A stretch of 64,000 bases of DNA from Flavobacterium gillisiae (GTDB lineage Bacteria > Bacteroidota > Bacteroidia > Flavobacteriales > Flavobacteriaceae): contig NZ_FNRD01000016.1 of NCBI RefSeq assembly GCF_900107635.1, forward strand, positions 1 to 64,000, written 5' to 3'. How positions within the stretch are numbered: position 1 is the stretch's first letter; each line of letters begins with the position of its first letter. The notes below the pieces were generated by a model. The model made no database searches. It was not told the origin of the DNA and saw only the letters and a program-made list of their open reading frames with translations. Positions 51,704 through 61,923 of the stretch are shown piece after piece. A program made the translations under genes and the position numbers.

Positions 51704-54208
51704 CTATTTGTTTTCTTTTTCTCTTTTCTCAAGAGCTAACCTTTTAATGGCCTGTTCTACATTTCCATCCAGTTCTCCCGCAAGACGCATCACTTCTAAC
51801 TTTTCAGTTTCTTCTGTGGTATAGGCTAAATATTCTTCAAGACTCACTTCTGTAGCATATACTGCTGAATGCGTACCTCCTAGTCCAATCCAAACTTCTT
51901 TGTATAACCTATTGGGATCATTGTTCATATTAATCGAAAGTACCTGTGCTTTTTCCTTTTCAGTAAGACCAAGCATGGCTTGGATATCATCAAATTTGTT
52001 CATGTACTTTCGTTGGTCAAGGAGTATTTTACAATCCGAATTATTGATAATACTTTCTTTCACAATTGGAGATTGGATTATGTCATCTACTTCTTGGGTA
52101 ACAACAATCGCTTCTCCAAAAAACTTCCGTACCGTTTTAAAAAGGTATTTGATGTATTCTGCCATTCCCTCTTTTGCAATAGCTTTCCAAGCTTCTTCAA
52201 TCAGAATGAGCTTCCTAACTCCTTTTAAACGTCGCATTTTATTGATAAAAACCTCCATAATGATGATCGTCACAATGGGAAAAAGGATTTTATGATCCTT
52301 GATTGCATCAATTTCGAAAACAATAAATCGCTTACTAAGTAAGTCAAGTTGCTTCTCTGAGTTTAGCAGGTAATCATATTCTCCACCCTTGTAGTATGGT
52401 TCTAATACATTGAGAAAGTTGTCAATATCAAAGTCTTTTTCCCGTACCTTTTTATCTTCCAATACCTTTCTATAACCTCCTTGTACAAATTCATAAAATC
52501 CATTGAAGGAAGGAAATTCATCTTTCTGCTTAATCCTTTCAATATAACCGCTCACGGCATTTGAAAGTGCTACTTCTTCGGACCGTGTTGGTGGTTCATC
52601 ATCCCTTTTCCATAAGGTTAACATCAAAGTTTTGACACTTTCTCTTTTCTCAATATCGAATACGCCATCATCGGTGTAAAAGGGATTAAAGGCAATCGGA
52701 TTATCTTCGGTATAGGTAAAATAAACACCATCTTCTCCTTTAGTTTTTCCTTTGATGAGTTCACACAAACCTTGATAGGAATTACCCGTGTCTACCAATA
52801 AAACATGTGCACCTTGCTCGTAATATTGCCTGACCATGTGATTGGTGAAAAATGACTTTCCAGAGCCTGAAGGCCCCAAAATAAACTTATTCCTATTCGT
52901 GATAATACCCTTTTTCATTGGCAAATCAGAAATATCCAAATGGATGGGTTTTCCTGTAAGTCGGTCAGCCATTTTAATTCCGAAAGGAGAAGGTGAACTT
53001 TTATAGTTGGTTTCCTCCGTAAAAAAGCAGAGCGCAGGTTCTATGAAAGTATAAAAACTTTCTTCACTCGGGAAATCTCCTGCATTGCCTGGCATTCCTG
53101 CCCAATAAAGCGTCGCAACATCGGTAGTGTTGTGCCTTGGTTTGCATTCCATCAACGCCAAAGCGCTACCTGTATCGTTTTTTAACTGTTTTAGTTCAAC
53201 TGGATTGTCTGACCACGCCATCACATTGAAATGCGCTCGAATCGAAGCATGTCCGAAAGAATGTGCTTCGTTCAAATAGCGTTCGATCCATTCTTTATTG
53301 ATTTGATTGGCTCTGCTATACCTTGCCAAGGAATGCATGTTTCGTGCTGACTTCTCAAACTTCCGAAGGTTGTCCTCACTGTTATCCAAAAAAAGATACT
53401 GGTTGTAGATGTGATTGCAACTTAACAGTAATCCAACTGGCGCAGCAAAAGACAACAAACAATCACTTCTATCGGTGGACAGCTTTTCGTAACGGGTTTC
53501 TGCGGATACGGAACTAGGCAAATCATCGGTATCGGACAACGTATGCAGACAAAGTCTTTTGTTTCCAATACGAACTTCTTCCCCACCCAAAGCAATATCC
53601 TGCATTGGTGTTCCCTCCTCTCTTGAAAGGCTTAGGTATTGTTCCAATAATCCTTGTTTATTAGTTGTTCCGATGATGTCTTCCTCACTCAATCGTTCCA
53701 ATTTTATAAAACCCGAATCATTGACAATACGTTCAAATTGCGCCACCGATTCCATAAAACGATGGATGGTTTCTTTATCTCTTATTTCTTTTGGAATAAG
53801 TACCCCTTTGCAAAGCGAAGAGAAATTACTCTGCATTCGCATGCGCTCTTTGGACGTTTTTGTTAGAAACAGGTAGCAATAATGATTGAGAAACGGACGC
53901 TCATTAAAATGTTGTTGGTAGGATTTCGCCAAAAAACTCAAATCTTCTTTTGCAATTTCAGGAGCATAATTTTCTTTGATGTACCAATCCTGTTTGTGTA
54001 CCACCGTGTAATCGGGCAAGGTCTTTATAGCCTTATGCCAAGCGGAATGAATGGCTTCATATTCCGCAGAAGCTACAGTGAAAAGTTCTGGAAGCTGTAC
54101 TCGAAAACAAGCTGTGATATCAGCATCCTTTGAGATAATGCAATTATGTTCTACTGCCAACAACGGAAACTTAGATTCCAATGTCGTTGCTTTTGATTTA
54201 TTTCTCAT
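51704..54208 (-). CDS. traG: Conjugation ATPase TraG (VirB4-like)
   Basis: The 834-residue ATPase powers the transfer apparatus. The C-terminal motor has Walker A GPSGSGKSFFTNH (about residues 450-462), Walker B LILIEEAWKAI (about 668-678) and VVTQEVDDII. The N-terminal half is the VirB4-type membrane-associated region. It overlaps traF by 4 bases. Despite the name it is not the VirD4-type coupling protein. Confidence 0.93.
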   Translation of the reverse strand: MRNKSKATTLESKFPLLAVEHNCIISKDADITACFRVQLPELFTVASAEYEAIHSAWHKAIKTLPDYTVVHKQDWYIKENYAPEIAKEDLSFLAKSYQQHFNERPFLNHYCYLFLTKTSKERMRMQSNFSSLCKGVLIPKEIRDKETIHRFMESVAQFERIVNDSGFIKLERLSEEDIIGTTNKQGLLEQYLSLSREEGTPMQDIALGGEEVRIGNKRLCLHTLSDTDDLPSSVSAETRYEKLSTDRSDCLLSFAAPVGLLLSCNHIYNQYLFLDNSEDNLRKFEKSARNMHSLARYSRANQINKEWIERYLNEAHSFGHASIRAHFNVMAWSDNPVELKQLKNDTGSALALMECKPRHNTTDVATLYWAGMPGNAGDFPSEESFYTFIEPALCFFTEETNYKSSPSPFGIKMADRLTGKPIHLDISDLPMKKGIITNRNKFILGPSGSGKSFFTNHMVRQYYEQGAHVLLVDTGNSYQGLCELIKGKTKGEDGVYFTYTEDNPIAFNPFYTDDGVFDIEKRESVKTLMLTLWKRDDEPPTRSEEVALSNAVSGYIERIKQKDEFPSFNGFYEFVQGGYRKVLEDKKVREKDFDIDNFLNVLEPYYKGGEYDYLLNSEKQLDLLSKRFIVFEIDAIKDHKILFPIVTIIIMEVFINKMRRLKGVRKLILIEEAWKAIAKEGMAEYIKYLFKTVRKFFGEAIVVTQEVDDIIQSPIVKESIINNSDCKILLDQRKYMNKFDDIQAMLGLTEKEKAQVLSINMNNDPNRLYKEVWIGLGGTHSAVYATEVSLEEYLAYTTEETEKLEVMRLAGELDGNVEQAIKRLALEKREKENK

Positions 54209-54537
54209 AGCTGGTACAATTTGGAGTTGAACTTGAAATAACGATGCACTGGCTTACGACAGATAATATATCGTGGATGTCTTTTATTGGCTCCTACTTT
54301 CATCAAACCATGTTCACCATACTTTTTGTTTAGTGAAAAAGTTTGCCACACTAACAGCGATCCCCCACCAATTCCTATAAACAAACACAGATAAGAATTG
54401 ACTCCTGTCATATACAAGATCATTACCAGGATAAGCATCCCTAGCAGTCCACCTGCGAATAAGAACAGATACTGTGCTTTCAGTCCTTTAAACTCTACCG
54501 TTCTTCCTATTCCCTTATTTATATTGTAAGTATTCAT
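54205..54537 (-). CDS. traF: Conjugative transposon protein TraF (DUF4133)
   Basis: The 110-residue protein has two membrane segments (about residues 25-68) and the C-terminal HPRYIICRKPVHRYF block typical of TraF, a VirB3-like subunit. It overlaps traG and follows traE by 10 bases. Confidence 0.9.
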   Translation of the reverse strand: MNTYNINKGIGRTVEFKGLKAQYLFLFAGGLLGMLILVMILYMTGVNSYLCLFIGIGGGSLLVWQTFSLNKKYGEHGLMKVGANKRHPRYIICRKPVHRYFKFNSKLYQL

Positions 54538-54547
54538 AAGGAAATAA

Positions 54548-54853
54548 TTATAGGAAGAAGGAACGTAAAACAGTAGCCGCTACAATCAAAAAGATGCAAG
54601 CTCCAAACCAGCTCGCCGCTGTCTTACTAGTATCAGGATCACCGCTACTAAACTTGTTGTACACCTTTACCCCGCCAATGAGCCCCACTACTGCTCCAAT
54701 AGCGTAAATGAGTTTTGTAGCAGGATCAAAATAAGAGGTTACCATTTGAGTCGCTTCCGTGATTCCTGCAGTACCATTTCCTTGTGCAAATACACCAAAA
54801 GCTGACAGCATTATAACTGCTATCAACACTACTTTTTTTCTGTGTTTTTCCAT
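54548..54853 (-). CDS. traE: Conjugative transposon protein TraE (DUF4134)
   Basis: The 101-residue protein has a signal-like N terminus (residues 1-24) and two further membrane segments (about 43-61 and 80-98), the VirB2-like pattern of TraE. It is the first gene of the leftward tra cluster; 1,076 bases upstream of it hold no gene. Confidence 0.9.
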   Translation of the reverse strand: MEKHRKKVVLIAVIMLSAFGVFAQGNGTAGITEATQMVTSYFDPATKLIYAIGAVVGLIGGVKVYNKFSSGDPDTSKTAASWFGACIFLIVAATVLRSFFL

Positions 54854-55929
54854 GATTTAAATAGATTTTTTTATCTTTTACCCTTGCACTTTGCAGGATT
54901 TATGGACAAATATCTTATGGGATAGATAATATTATTTTAAATAGGAAGTCATTGGAGTTTCTTGGCATTGCTTGACTAATCCGAGTAAATAACTTAATAT
55001 TTTCAAAATCTACTTAATTTACTCACAAAACAATGGATACTTTTGAGGATAGTAGGGATATGCATTCCTAGATTTTCTTGACATAAATTAAAGCACTTCA
55101 TCAATAGTTGAAGCACTGAAGAGGAATTACCAAATGAGTAAAAAAATATATCCATCTAGGGAAAAATCCAGAAGCAGTTACTACGGAGTTTTCCAAAAGT
55201 TTCAGATACGCGAATCATTAAATTTTGTGAGCTATATCTAACATTTGTTGACGAAAGTAGGATTTTAACTCTCCTTGATTGTTCTGACCCTATATAGGAA
55301 GTTAATTAGCTTAAATAAATATTTAAAAGAAACTAATCTAATTCAATTGGAAAATCAATGGGGTCAACTATCACAGCAGCAAACGACCTAATTAGACGGA
55401 TTTAGCTATTACATATCTTACGGAAAGCACTTTGAATTTTCAATGTAATAAATATTATTTTACAGGAGTTTTGATTGGTTATGCATTTAAAAACCAAGCA
55501 AAATCTGAAATTCTATCTCAAAGGAAAAGGAAGCAAATTAGTTTAGAAGAAATACGCTAAAATATAATTTATATAACGTTGAAGCTTAGTAGCCAAAAAC
55601 TAAATAAAGATGTATTAGGTAATTCGAATAATTTAACAACTCATTTTGAAAAAATTGATTAATTAAAAGGAGATAAACTGAAGCACCTATCTCATATTAA
55701 TAAATATGAAGAAGTTACTATGTTAAAAGCATTTAACTTAAATCTTTAAATAATGCAAAGAACAGTTTAAGAAGTTAAAAATTTGTACCTTTAAAATATT
55801 GGTTTAAGAAAAAAACTATCTGTTAGTAGTACAGCGATTTAAATATATTAGACTTAAATTAACGATTTACTTTAGCTGCACGTTAATTTTACGTGTAGTA
55901 AACAAGTATGATTATGAATCATAAAAAAA
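54854..55929. other. 1,076-base gene-free stretch upstream of traE
   Basis: No intact gene is evident, although traA-D or mobilisation genes occupy this place in related elements. A rightward open stretch near 55395-55560 lacks a start codon but reads like protein for about 50 codons (it includes YYFTGVLIGYAFKN) before TAA, which may be a relic. The -7 regions of traE and the 55930 gene are not clear. Confidence 0.45.
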
Positions 55930-56454
55930 ATGAAAATGAAAACTAAAAAAGAACTAGAACAAAGCATCATAAAGATTACTACCACGATTCAACAAGAATA
56001 TCCTGAACTGTCAAAGTTTATAATTGAAATGCCCGACAACAATTCGGAGAGTGAGGAAGTAACTATCAAAAGCCTTGAAGAATATAATAATTCTTTAGAA
56101 GATATTTTGCGTAAATATGCTAAAACGCATGATGAAACTGATTCTAAAGAAGTTCCTAAAACACCTGAGTATGCAGACTTACATATCTATCCGCCATCTG
56201 AAGATATTTATCAACAATTGAAGGAAGAAAAGGATTTGAATCCAGAAGATATTTCCAAAAAGAAAGCACCAAATGAAAAGGAAGGTACTTGGAACGAAAA
56301 GGACTTTAAAGATGTGAAAACGGGTGCTGATTTAGATGTTCCAGGTTCAGAGCTAGACGACCAACAAGAAAATGTGGGAAGCGAAGACGAAGAAAACAAT
56401 TATTACAGTTTGGGCGGAGACAACCACAACGATTTAGACGAAGACAAAGGATAG
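55930..56454 (+). CDS. Acidic hypothetical protein with conserved C-terminal motif
   Basis: The 174-residue soluble protein is acidic and probably partly disordered. Its C-terminal region (VPGSELDDQQENVGSEDEEN, then YYSLGGDNHNDLDED) is a motif I recall from Bacteroidota stress-island proteins. The start could be 55930 or 55936. It precedes the hibernation factor gene by 24 bases in the same direction, so the two are likely cotranscribed. Confidence 0.72.
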   Translation: MKMKTKKELEQSIIKITTTIQQEYPELSKFIIEMPDNNSESEEVTIKSLEEYNNSLEDILRKYAKTHDETDSKEVPKTPEYADLHIYPPSEDIYQQLKEEKDLNPEDISKKKAPNEKEGTWNEKDFKDVKTGADLDVPGSELDDQQENVGSEDEENNYYSLGGDNHNDLDEDKG

Positions 56455-56478
56455 TATATAAACTAAAATAATACAATT

Positions 56479-56799
56479 ATGAAAATTCAGATAAACACCG
56501 ACAAAACAATCTCTGGTTCCGAAAATCAAGAAGACTATTTTACTTCCTTGATCACCGAAAAGCTAAACCGATTTCAATCGCATATTAGCCGTATAGAAGT
56601 ACATTTATCAGACGAAAACGAAAAAAAAGAAGGACACGATGATATACAATGTATACTAGAAGCAAGAATAGAAGGCAGAGATCCAATAGCGGTTACCTGT
56701 GAGGCCGATACTGTCAAAAATGCTGTTTCAGGTGCCATAGATAAAGTGAAAATATCGTTAGAGACCATTCTTGGACGAATGAAAAATCGTGAAAGATAA
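56479..56799 (+). CDS. Ribosome hibernation-promoting factor family (HPF/RaiA)
   Basis: The 106-residue protein is a single HPF/RaiA domain: MKIQINTDKTISGSENQED, a helix LITEKLNRFQSHISRIEVHLSDE, and the C-terminal AVSGAIDKVKISLETILGRMK. It would bind the ribosome and stall it in stationary phase. It lacks the long C-terminal extension of dimerising HPFs. The small gene at 56811 follows 11 bases later. Confidence 0.85.
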   Translation: MKIQINTDKTISGSENQEDYFTSLITEKLNRFQSHISRIEVHLSDENEKKEGHDDIQCILEARIEGRDPIAVTCEADTVKNAVSGAIDKVKISLETILGRMKNRER

Positions 56800-56810
56800 A
56801 ATTTAAAGGC

Positions 56811-57005
56811 ATGAAAAATAGAAATGTTACTTTACCATTAATTAAAAACATTATCATAGAACTTGCCAAAATAAATGAAATAATTCAGCCCGGTGAACCT
56901 CTCTCTTTGTTCCATCAGCTCCCATACATTTGTATCGAAAATATAGATTTATTGAAAGAAGAGCTTGATGGAAGAGCCAATATTAAAATAGAAAAACAAC
57001 TTTGA
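56811..57005 (+). CDS. Hypothetical small protein
   Basis: The 64-residue product (MKNRNVTLPLIKNIIIELAK, then helical) is not recognised. It lies 11 bases after the HPF gene and is probably the third gene of that unit. The 326 bases after it hold no gene or clear signal. Confidence 0.6.
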   Translation: MKNRNVTLPLIKNIIIELAKINEIIQPGEPLSLFHQLPYICIENIDLLKEELDGRANIKIEKQL

Positions 57006-57331
57006 TGCAAAAAATACAACTGTAGAAGACTCAATACAACAGCACAAATTTTTAGTTTTAATTAATATTGCAGATCCCTTCACTATAATTTTATGAAAAA
57101 TTAAGGATCGAACCAAAGTTTAAAAAACTAACTTGCAAATTGTAAAGTCTTCGATCAGATAAGATAAAAATTTGCGCTTTGATTCTAACTATATAAAACA
57201 AAGAGCGAAAAATTATGCTATTCATTAAACAGAATAGTCTAACAGCTAGTTTAAACTAGTTTCTCAGCTTGAAACGTTAAAAAAAATTGGACGCGCTCCC
57301 ACAACAAATAGCTCCCTAATAATTTCACTAT

Positions 57332-58327
57332 ATGAAAGATAATCCTTTGACGATGGAAATGCTGTTAGAGCAACTAGCTGGACTGAATATTATCCAAATC
57401 GCAGCAATTCCACTGATTTTGCTTGTTGCTTTAGAATGGATTCTTACAATTGTTCAAAAAAAAGAATACTACAATAGCTTAGACACTGTATCGGCCACAT
57501 TTATAGGGCTTGTAAATATTGGTATCTCAGCATTTTTAAAAATTGGGATTTTCGGAATTATATTATTTTTCTATAATCTCGTTCCGTGGAGTATTCCAAC
57601 TGTATGGTGGGCCTATATACTTTGCATTCTTACATTAGATTTTTCTAGATACTGGTCCCATAGATTAACACATGTTAATCGTTTTTGGTGGGCAACTCAT
57701 GTTACTCATCATAATTCAGAAAAATATAATTTGTCTGTGGCTTTTAGGTTGAGTTGGACACAACACATTAAATTTATCTTCTTTGTTCCTGTAGTTTTAA
57801 TAGGATTTGATCCTGTTCTTTTTTTTATATGTCATCAAATCGAAGTACTCTATCAATTCTGGGTTCATACCGAATATATTAGAAAATTACCAGCACCAAT
57901 TGAATATATTTTTGTTACACCGTCTCATCACAGAGTGCATCATTCAACAAATGATAAATACCTGGATAAGAACTTTGGGTCAACACTTATTATTTGGGAC
58001 AGAATATTTGGAACTTTTCAAGCAGAGGAAGAGCAAACAGTTTATGGCATTACTACACCAATTAATTCATACAACCCCATTACTTTAAATTTTCATGAAT
58101 GGAAGGACATCGTCTTAGATGTAATAAATAGTCGCTCTTTAAAAGAAGCTTATGCAATGCTATTTACAAGTCCCTCTAAATTAGAAACTGTTAAAGCTAA
58201 ATTCAATTCTATTCATTTAAAGGAGTTTGAAAAAGCAAATAAGACGGATGTTAATTTTATAAAAATAAATAATATTGATAAGGAAAGAAACAGCACCATT
58301 AGTCAATCATGGAATATGAAAAACTAA
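57332..58327 (+). CDS. Sterol desaturase / fatty acid hydroxylase family protein
   Basis: The 331-residue membrane enzyme has four or five membrane segments and the three histidine boxes of the diiron hydroxylase superfamily: HRLTH (about residue 111), HVTHHNS (about 123-129) and HRVHH (about 203-207). It would hydroxylate or desaturate a lipid; the lipid is unknown. It is isolated by gene-free stretches on both sides. Confidence 0.87.
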   Translation: MKDNPLTMEMLLEQLAGLNIIQIAAIPLILLVALEWILTIVQKKEYYNSLDTVSATFIGLVNIGISAFLKIGIFGIILFFYNLVPWSIPTVWWAYILCILTLDFSRYWSHRLTHVNRFWWATHVTHHNSEKYNLSVAFRLSWTQHIKFIFFVPVVLIGFDPVLFFICHQIEVLYQFWVHTEYIRKLPAPIEYIFVTPSHHRVHHSTNDKYLDKNFGSTLIIWDRIFGTFQAEEEQTVYGITTPINSYNPITLNFHEWKDIVLDVINSRSLKEAYAMLFTSPSKLETVKAKFNSIHLKEFEKANKTDVNFIKINNIDKERNSTISQSWNMKN

Positions 58328-58673
58328 TGCCAACTACTTGCCAAATTCATAGTATTTATGAATTATCCCCGAAAACCTATCGAATTTCTTATACCTACAT
58401 CGCTTTTTGCTGTCTATAATACAAGAATGCAAGCCATACACGAACACTTTGCGAAACATCTTTCTTCGGGAGCGAACTCCTCGGGAAACGAACACCAAGG
58501 AGAGCCGGAGCGTGGCAATAATGAGAAAAACAACAGTTATATAAATATCTTTATACTGCCATTTTACAATAATTTTTTTTTTAATTTCACCAATTAAAAA
58601 CCCACTAAAATAAAGGTACAAGACAATTCGTCCGCTCAATTATCCTAATTTTAGAATCAAATTTTAAATAGGC
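58328..58673. other. 346-base gap with a higher-G+C patch
   Basis: Positions about 58440-58530 are G+C-rich against A/T-rich surroundings and contain CGGGAGCGAACTCCTCGGGA. This could be a dispersed repeat. A leftward frame at 58334-58639 spans the gap, but its composition is poor and I do not call it a gene. Confidence 0.45.
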
Positions 58674-60929
58674 TTGAAAGAAAAACTCAAACAACTAGAA
58701 TTGTTTCTAAAAAGTACCCGTTTGGACCGAGCAATTCGGATTGGAATTGGGATTGCTGTGCCATTTGCGGTACTCTATTTTTTAGGGTATTTTAAATATG
58801 CTCCAGCTATAGTTGTGGGTGCTTTTTTAAATGCGCCAGGCGACATTCCAGGAAGCTTCAAACGTAAGGTCAATGCCATTTTAATCAGTATCGGGTTGAC
58901 AATGGTTATTACAACTATAATCCTATTTTCAAAACCTTTCCTCCCCCTACTGTTGCTGGCGCTTACTGCAATTACGTTTATCGTGTCGCTAATTTCGGTT
59001 TACGGTTTTAGAGCATCTTTAGTATCCTTTTCCGGCTTGTTAGCAATGGTTATATCATTTGCCATTCAAAAAGAAACAGCACATGAAATTTTTGTTCAGG
59101 TGGCTTTAATGGGAGTTGGTGGTCTTTGGTATCTGCTCGTTTCCTTTATTTTCCAAAAACTTACCCCTGTAAAAGATCAGAATCAGTTATTGTCAGATAC
59201 GCTTCTCCTTACCGGTGAGTACCTAAAATTACGAGCTAAATTATTGACAAAGAAAACCAAGCGTGACGAACACCTTAAACAAACCTGTGTCCTTCAAAAT
59301 CAAATCAATGAAAAGCATGAAACACTTAGAGAATCAATGCTTACCGCACGTAAACGTTCTGGACGTTCTCATTATGAAGAAAAGCAATTATTGATTTTAC
59401 TTTCCTCTATCAATATATTCGAATTGATAGAAGCGAAACATTTGGATTATAAAATGATAGATGCCATTTTTGGCAAGCGTAAAGAATTTCTAAAAGCTTC
59501 GATAACGCTGAGTAAAATAATGGGAAACCATCTCATACGTTTGTCGGAATTACTGATTCAAAATGATAACATACCAAATAAAGATAGTCTATTAGATGCC
59601 TTATCAAAAGCTAACGAATCGATTACAAATTACATTGAAACCGTTAAATTACCTGAAGCCCGAGAAGGTGCTTTGGTATTAAAAAATCTATACGATTACC
59701 AAGAACAACTACTTCAAGAAATCAGGATTATTAGACGTGTAATGGCCAATGTGAAAGAGGCTTCTAAAGTTTCCTTAAAAAGACAAGATTCGAGTCAGTT
59801 TTTAACGCTGCAGGAATACAGACTGAACGTCCTTGTTCAGAATTTCAGTTTGGATTCTACAATGTTCAGACATTCGTTGCGTCTTACTATTGCTATTGTA
59901 TTTGCCTATGTGTTAGGTATTGTTTTTGAGATTCAAAATACCTACTGGATTTTGCTGACTATCCTTGTGATCATGCGCCCTAGTTATGGTTTGACTAAAG
60001 AGCGTTCTAAAGATCGTATCATTGGCACACTCATTGGGGCTGCTGTTGCCGTAGGTATTGTGCTGCTTACTCATAATCAAGTCGTCTATGCAGTACTGGC
60101 ATTTGTTTCCTTTATATTGGCGTTTTCATTGATTCAGCAGAATTATAGATTTGCTGCCGCATTAGTTACCATTAGTATTATCTTTTTGTATTCATTCATA
60201 AATCCTAATGCCTTTGAAGTGATTCAATATCGTGTCATCGACACCATCATTGGAGCCATTATCGCTGTCGTAGCTAATTATTTAGTTTTACCCAGTTGGG
60301 AAGCCAATAATCTAAAACAGGTTCTTTTGAATGCTTTAAAAATGAACAAGATATATCTATTAGCAACACAAGAGTTATATCAAAATCCCTCTAAACACAA
60401 ACTCTCCTATAGTGTAGCAAGGAAAGAAGCATTTCTTGCCATCAGTAATTTAAATGCTTCCTTCCAGCGATTAACCCAAGACCCAAAATCGAAACAGAAA
60501 GAATTTCAATTGATTTATGAAATTGTAACGCTGAACCAGACAATGACCTCAGCCATTGCGTCCATTGGAAATTTTATCAGCAATCATAAAACTACTCCTG
60601 CATCTATAGAATTTAATGTACTGATCAAAAAGATTTCCAATACCCTACAGATGTCTTTCGATTCTTTAGACGACATTCACATAAAGAAAAAAGTCGACAA
60701 AGAAACTGTTGAAGATGCACAAGAAAAGTTGTTGGGAAAATACCAGCAATTATCTAATATTCGAGATGAAAACATCAGACAAGGTAACACCGCATTAGAT
60801 ACAGATACACTTCATAGTCTACAGGAAGCCTATTTAATTACCAATCACATGAACTGGTTAATTTCCCTTTCAGAAAATCTAAAGAAAGCAACTGAACGCT
60901 ACCATTCCTCGATTATAGAAGATCAGTAG
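58674..60929 (+). CDS. FUSC family membrane protein
   Basis: The 751-residue inner-membrane protein has two blocks of membrane segments (about residues 20-160 and 395-540) separated by a long helical cytoplasmic region, and a second soluble region at the end, the FUSC/YccS layout associated with aromatic-acid efflux. It starts with TTG at 58674, which gives the conserved N terminus KEKLKQLELFLKSTRLDRA. The substrate is unknown. Confidence 0.86.
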   Translation: MKEKLKQLELFLKSTRLDRAIRIGIGIAVPFAVLYFLGYFKYAPAIVVGAFLNAPGDIPGSFKRKVNAILISIGLTMVITTIILFSKPFLPLLLLALTAITFIVSLISVYGFRASLVSFSGLLAMVISFAIQKETAHEIFVQVALMGVGGLWYLLVSFIFQKLTPVKDQNQLLSDTLLLTGEYLKLRAKLLTKKTKRDEHLKQTCVLQNQINEKHETLRESMLTARKRSGRSHYEEKQLLILLSSINIFELIEAKHLDYKMIDAIFGKRKEFLKASITLSKIMGNHLIRLSELLIQNDNIPNKDSLLDALSKANESITNYIETVKLPEAREGALVLKNLYDYQEQLLQEIRIIRRVMANVKEASKVSLKRQDSSQFLTLQEYRLNVLVQNFSLDSTMFRHSLRLTIAIVFAYVLGIVFEIQNTYWILLTILVIMRPSYGLTKERSKDRIIGTLIGAAVAVGIVLLTHNQVVYAVLAFVSFILAFSLIQQNYRFAAALVTISIIFLYSFINPNAFEVIQYRVIDTIIGAIIAVVANYLVLPSWEANNLKQVLLNALKMNKIYLLATQELYQNPSKHKLSYSVARKEAFLAISNLNASFQRLTQDPKSKQKEFQLIYEIVTLNQTMTSAIASIGNFISNHKTTPASIEFNVLIKKISNTLQMSFDSLDDIHIKKKVDKETVEDAQEKLLGKYQQLSNIRDENIRQGNTALDTDTLHSLQEAYLITNHMNWLISLSENLKKATERYHSSIIEDQ

Positions 60930-61275
60930 TGGTTTTATTAAATTTCAGGAAATACTCCCAACGTACCTTATATTATTACTTGCAGCACTTACTCACGAAC
61001 TAAATTTGGAACTTGTCAATGGCATCTATTAGGCACTATCCTTTATAATTCAGTCAGTTTCCAATTTTAAAAAATGAATTACCAAAAGATAAAAAATAAT
61101 TACCTTATTAATATTTTTTAAACGCAAGCTTTCTACTAATTGGTTTGTCATATCCGGGAATTCGTACCTCCTTCTAATCAAATATCAACTCTTCATTTCT
61201 TTATAGTCAGCCTCTTTACTGCCATCCTTAAAGTTGCGCCTTTTGTTTTTTTATAAACCCTACTCATTTTTTGAA
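60930..61275. other. 346-base gene-free gap between convergent genes
   Basis: This A/T-rich stretch lies between the convergent FUSC and PAQR genes. I see no hairpin with a T-run, gene or repeat. A leftward frame at 61193-61414 overlaps the end of the PAQR gene in another frame and is not credible. Confidence 0.45.
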
Positions 61276-61923
61276 TCAATTCGACTCGACTGCTAATAAA
61301 ATGGCAACGTAATGACAAACCGCAGCTGCGAGCACAAAAAAATGCCAGACAGCATGGTTGTAAGTATATTTCTTCCATAAGTAAAAGACAACACCCATGA
61401 CGTAAAGCGCACATCCAATTAAAATCATAGTGAGGATATTGAAGGGAATACTTTCAAAGAAAGTACGTCCGCCAACAATCATAATAAAACCCATTGCTAT
61501 GTAAACTAACGTTGAAAAAACCTTCCATTTCCCTGTAAAAAAAATCTTAAAAATGATCCCCACTGTCGTAAGCCCCCACAAAACAGATAGCAAAGTAATC
61601 CCAAAAGAATTATACATATACATAAGTAAAAACGGAGTGTAAGTACCTGCTATCAAGAAAAAAATACTGATATGGTCAAGGATTTCAAGTGTGCGTTTTG
61701 CCTGAGCATGCTGGATTCCGTGGTAGAGTGTTGAAAAAGTAAAAAGTTGTAAAAAACAAAAACCATATATAGCCGCACCAATAATACCAGAAGTGTTATC
61801 ACTTTTAATGGCAAATGCTATTAGGATAGGAATACTTACGATACCAAAAATAATTCCAAAACCATGTACGATACTGTTTACTAGTTCTTGCCTGATTTTT
61901 ATATTTGAATTCTGAGTTCGCAT
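61276..61923 (-). CDS. Hemolysin III / PAQR family membrane protein (TrhA-like)
   Basis: The 215-residue protein has seven membrane segments and the PAQR signatures: ELVNSIVHGFG at the N terminus, STLYHGIQHA (about residues 64-73), DHISIFF (about 82-88) and HAVWHFFVLAAAVCHY near the end, with His and Asp residues that bind zinc. Bacterial members affect membrane fluidity. The role here is unknown. Confidence 0.87.
   Translation of the reverse strand: MRTQNSNIKIRQELVNSIVHGFGIIFGIVSIPILIAFAIKSDNTSGIIGAAIYGFCFLQLFTFSTLYHGIQHAQAKRTLEILDHISIFFLIAGTYTPFLLMYMYNSFGITLLSVLWGLTTVGIIFKIFFTGKWKVFSTLVYIAMGFIMIVGGRTFFESIPFNILTMILIGCALYVMGVVFYLWKKYTYNHAVWHFFVLAAAVCHYVAILLAVESN

Noticed and set aside
58334..58639. 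Leftward 101-residue frame between the hydroxylase and FUSC genes
   Set aside because: Composition and lack of any domain suggest chance; the G+C-rich patch inside it looks more like a repeat.
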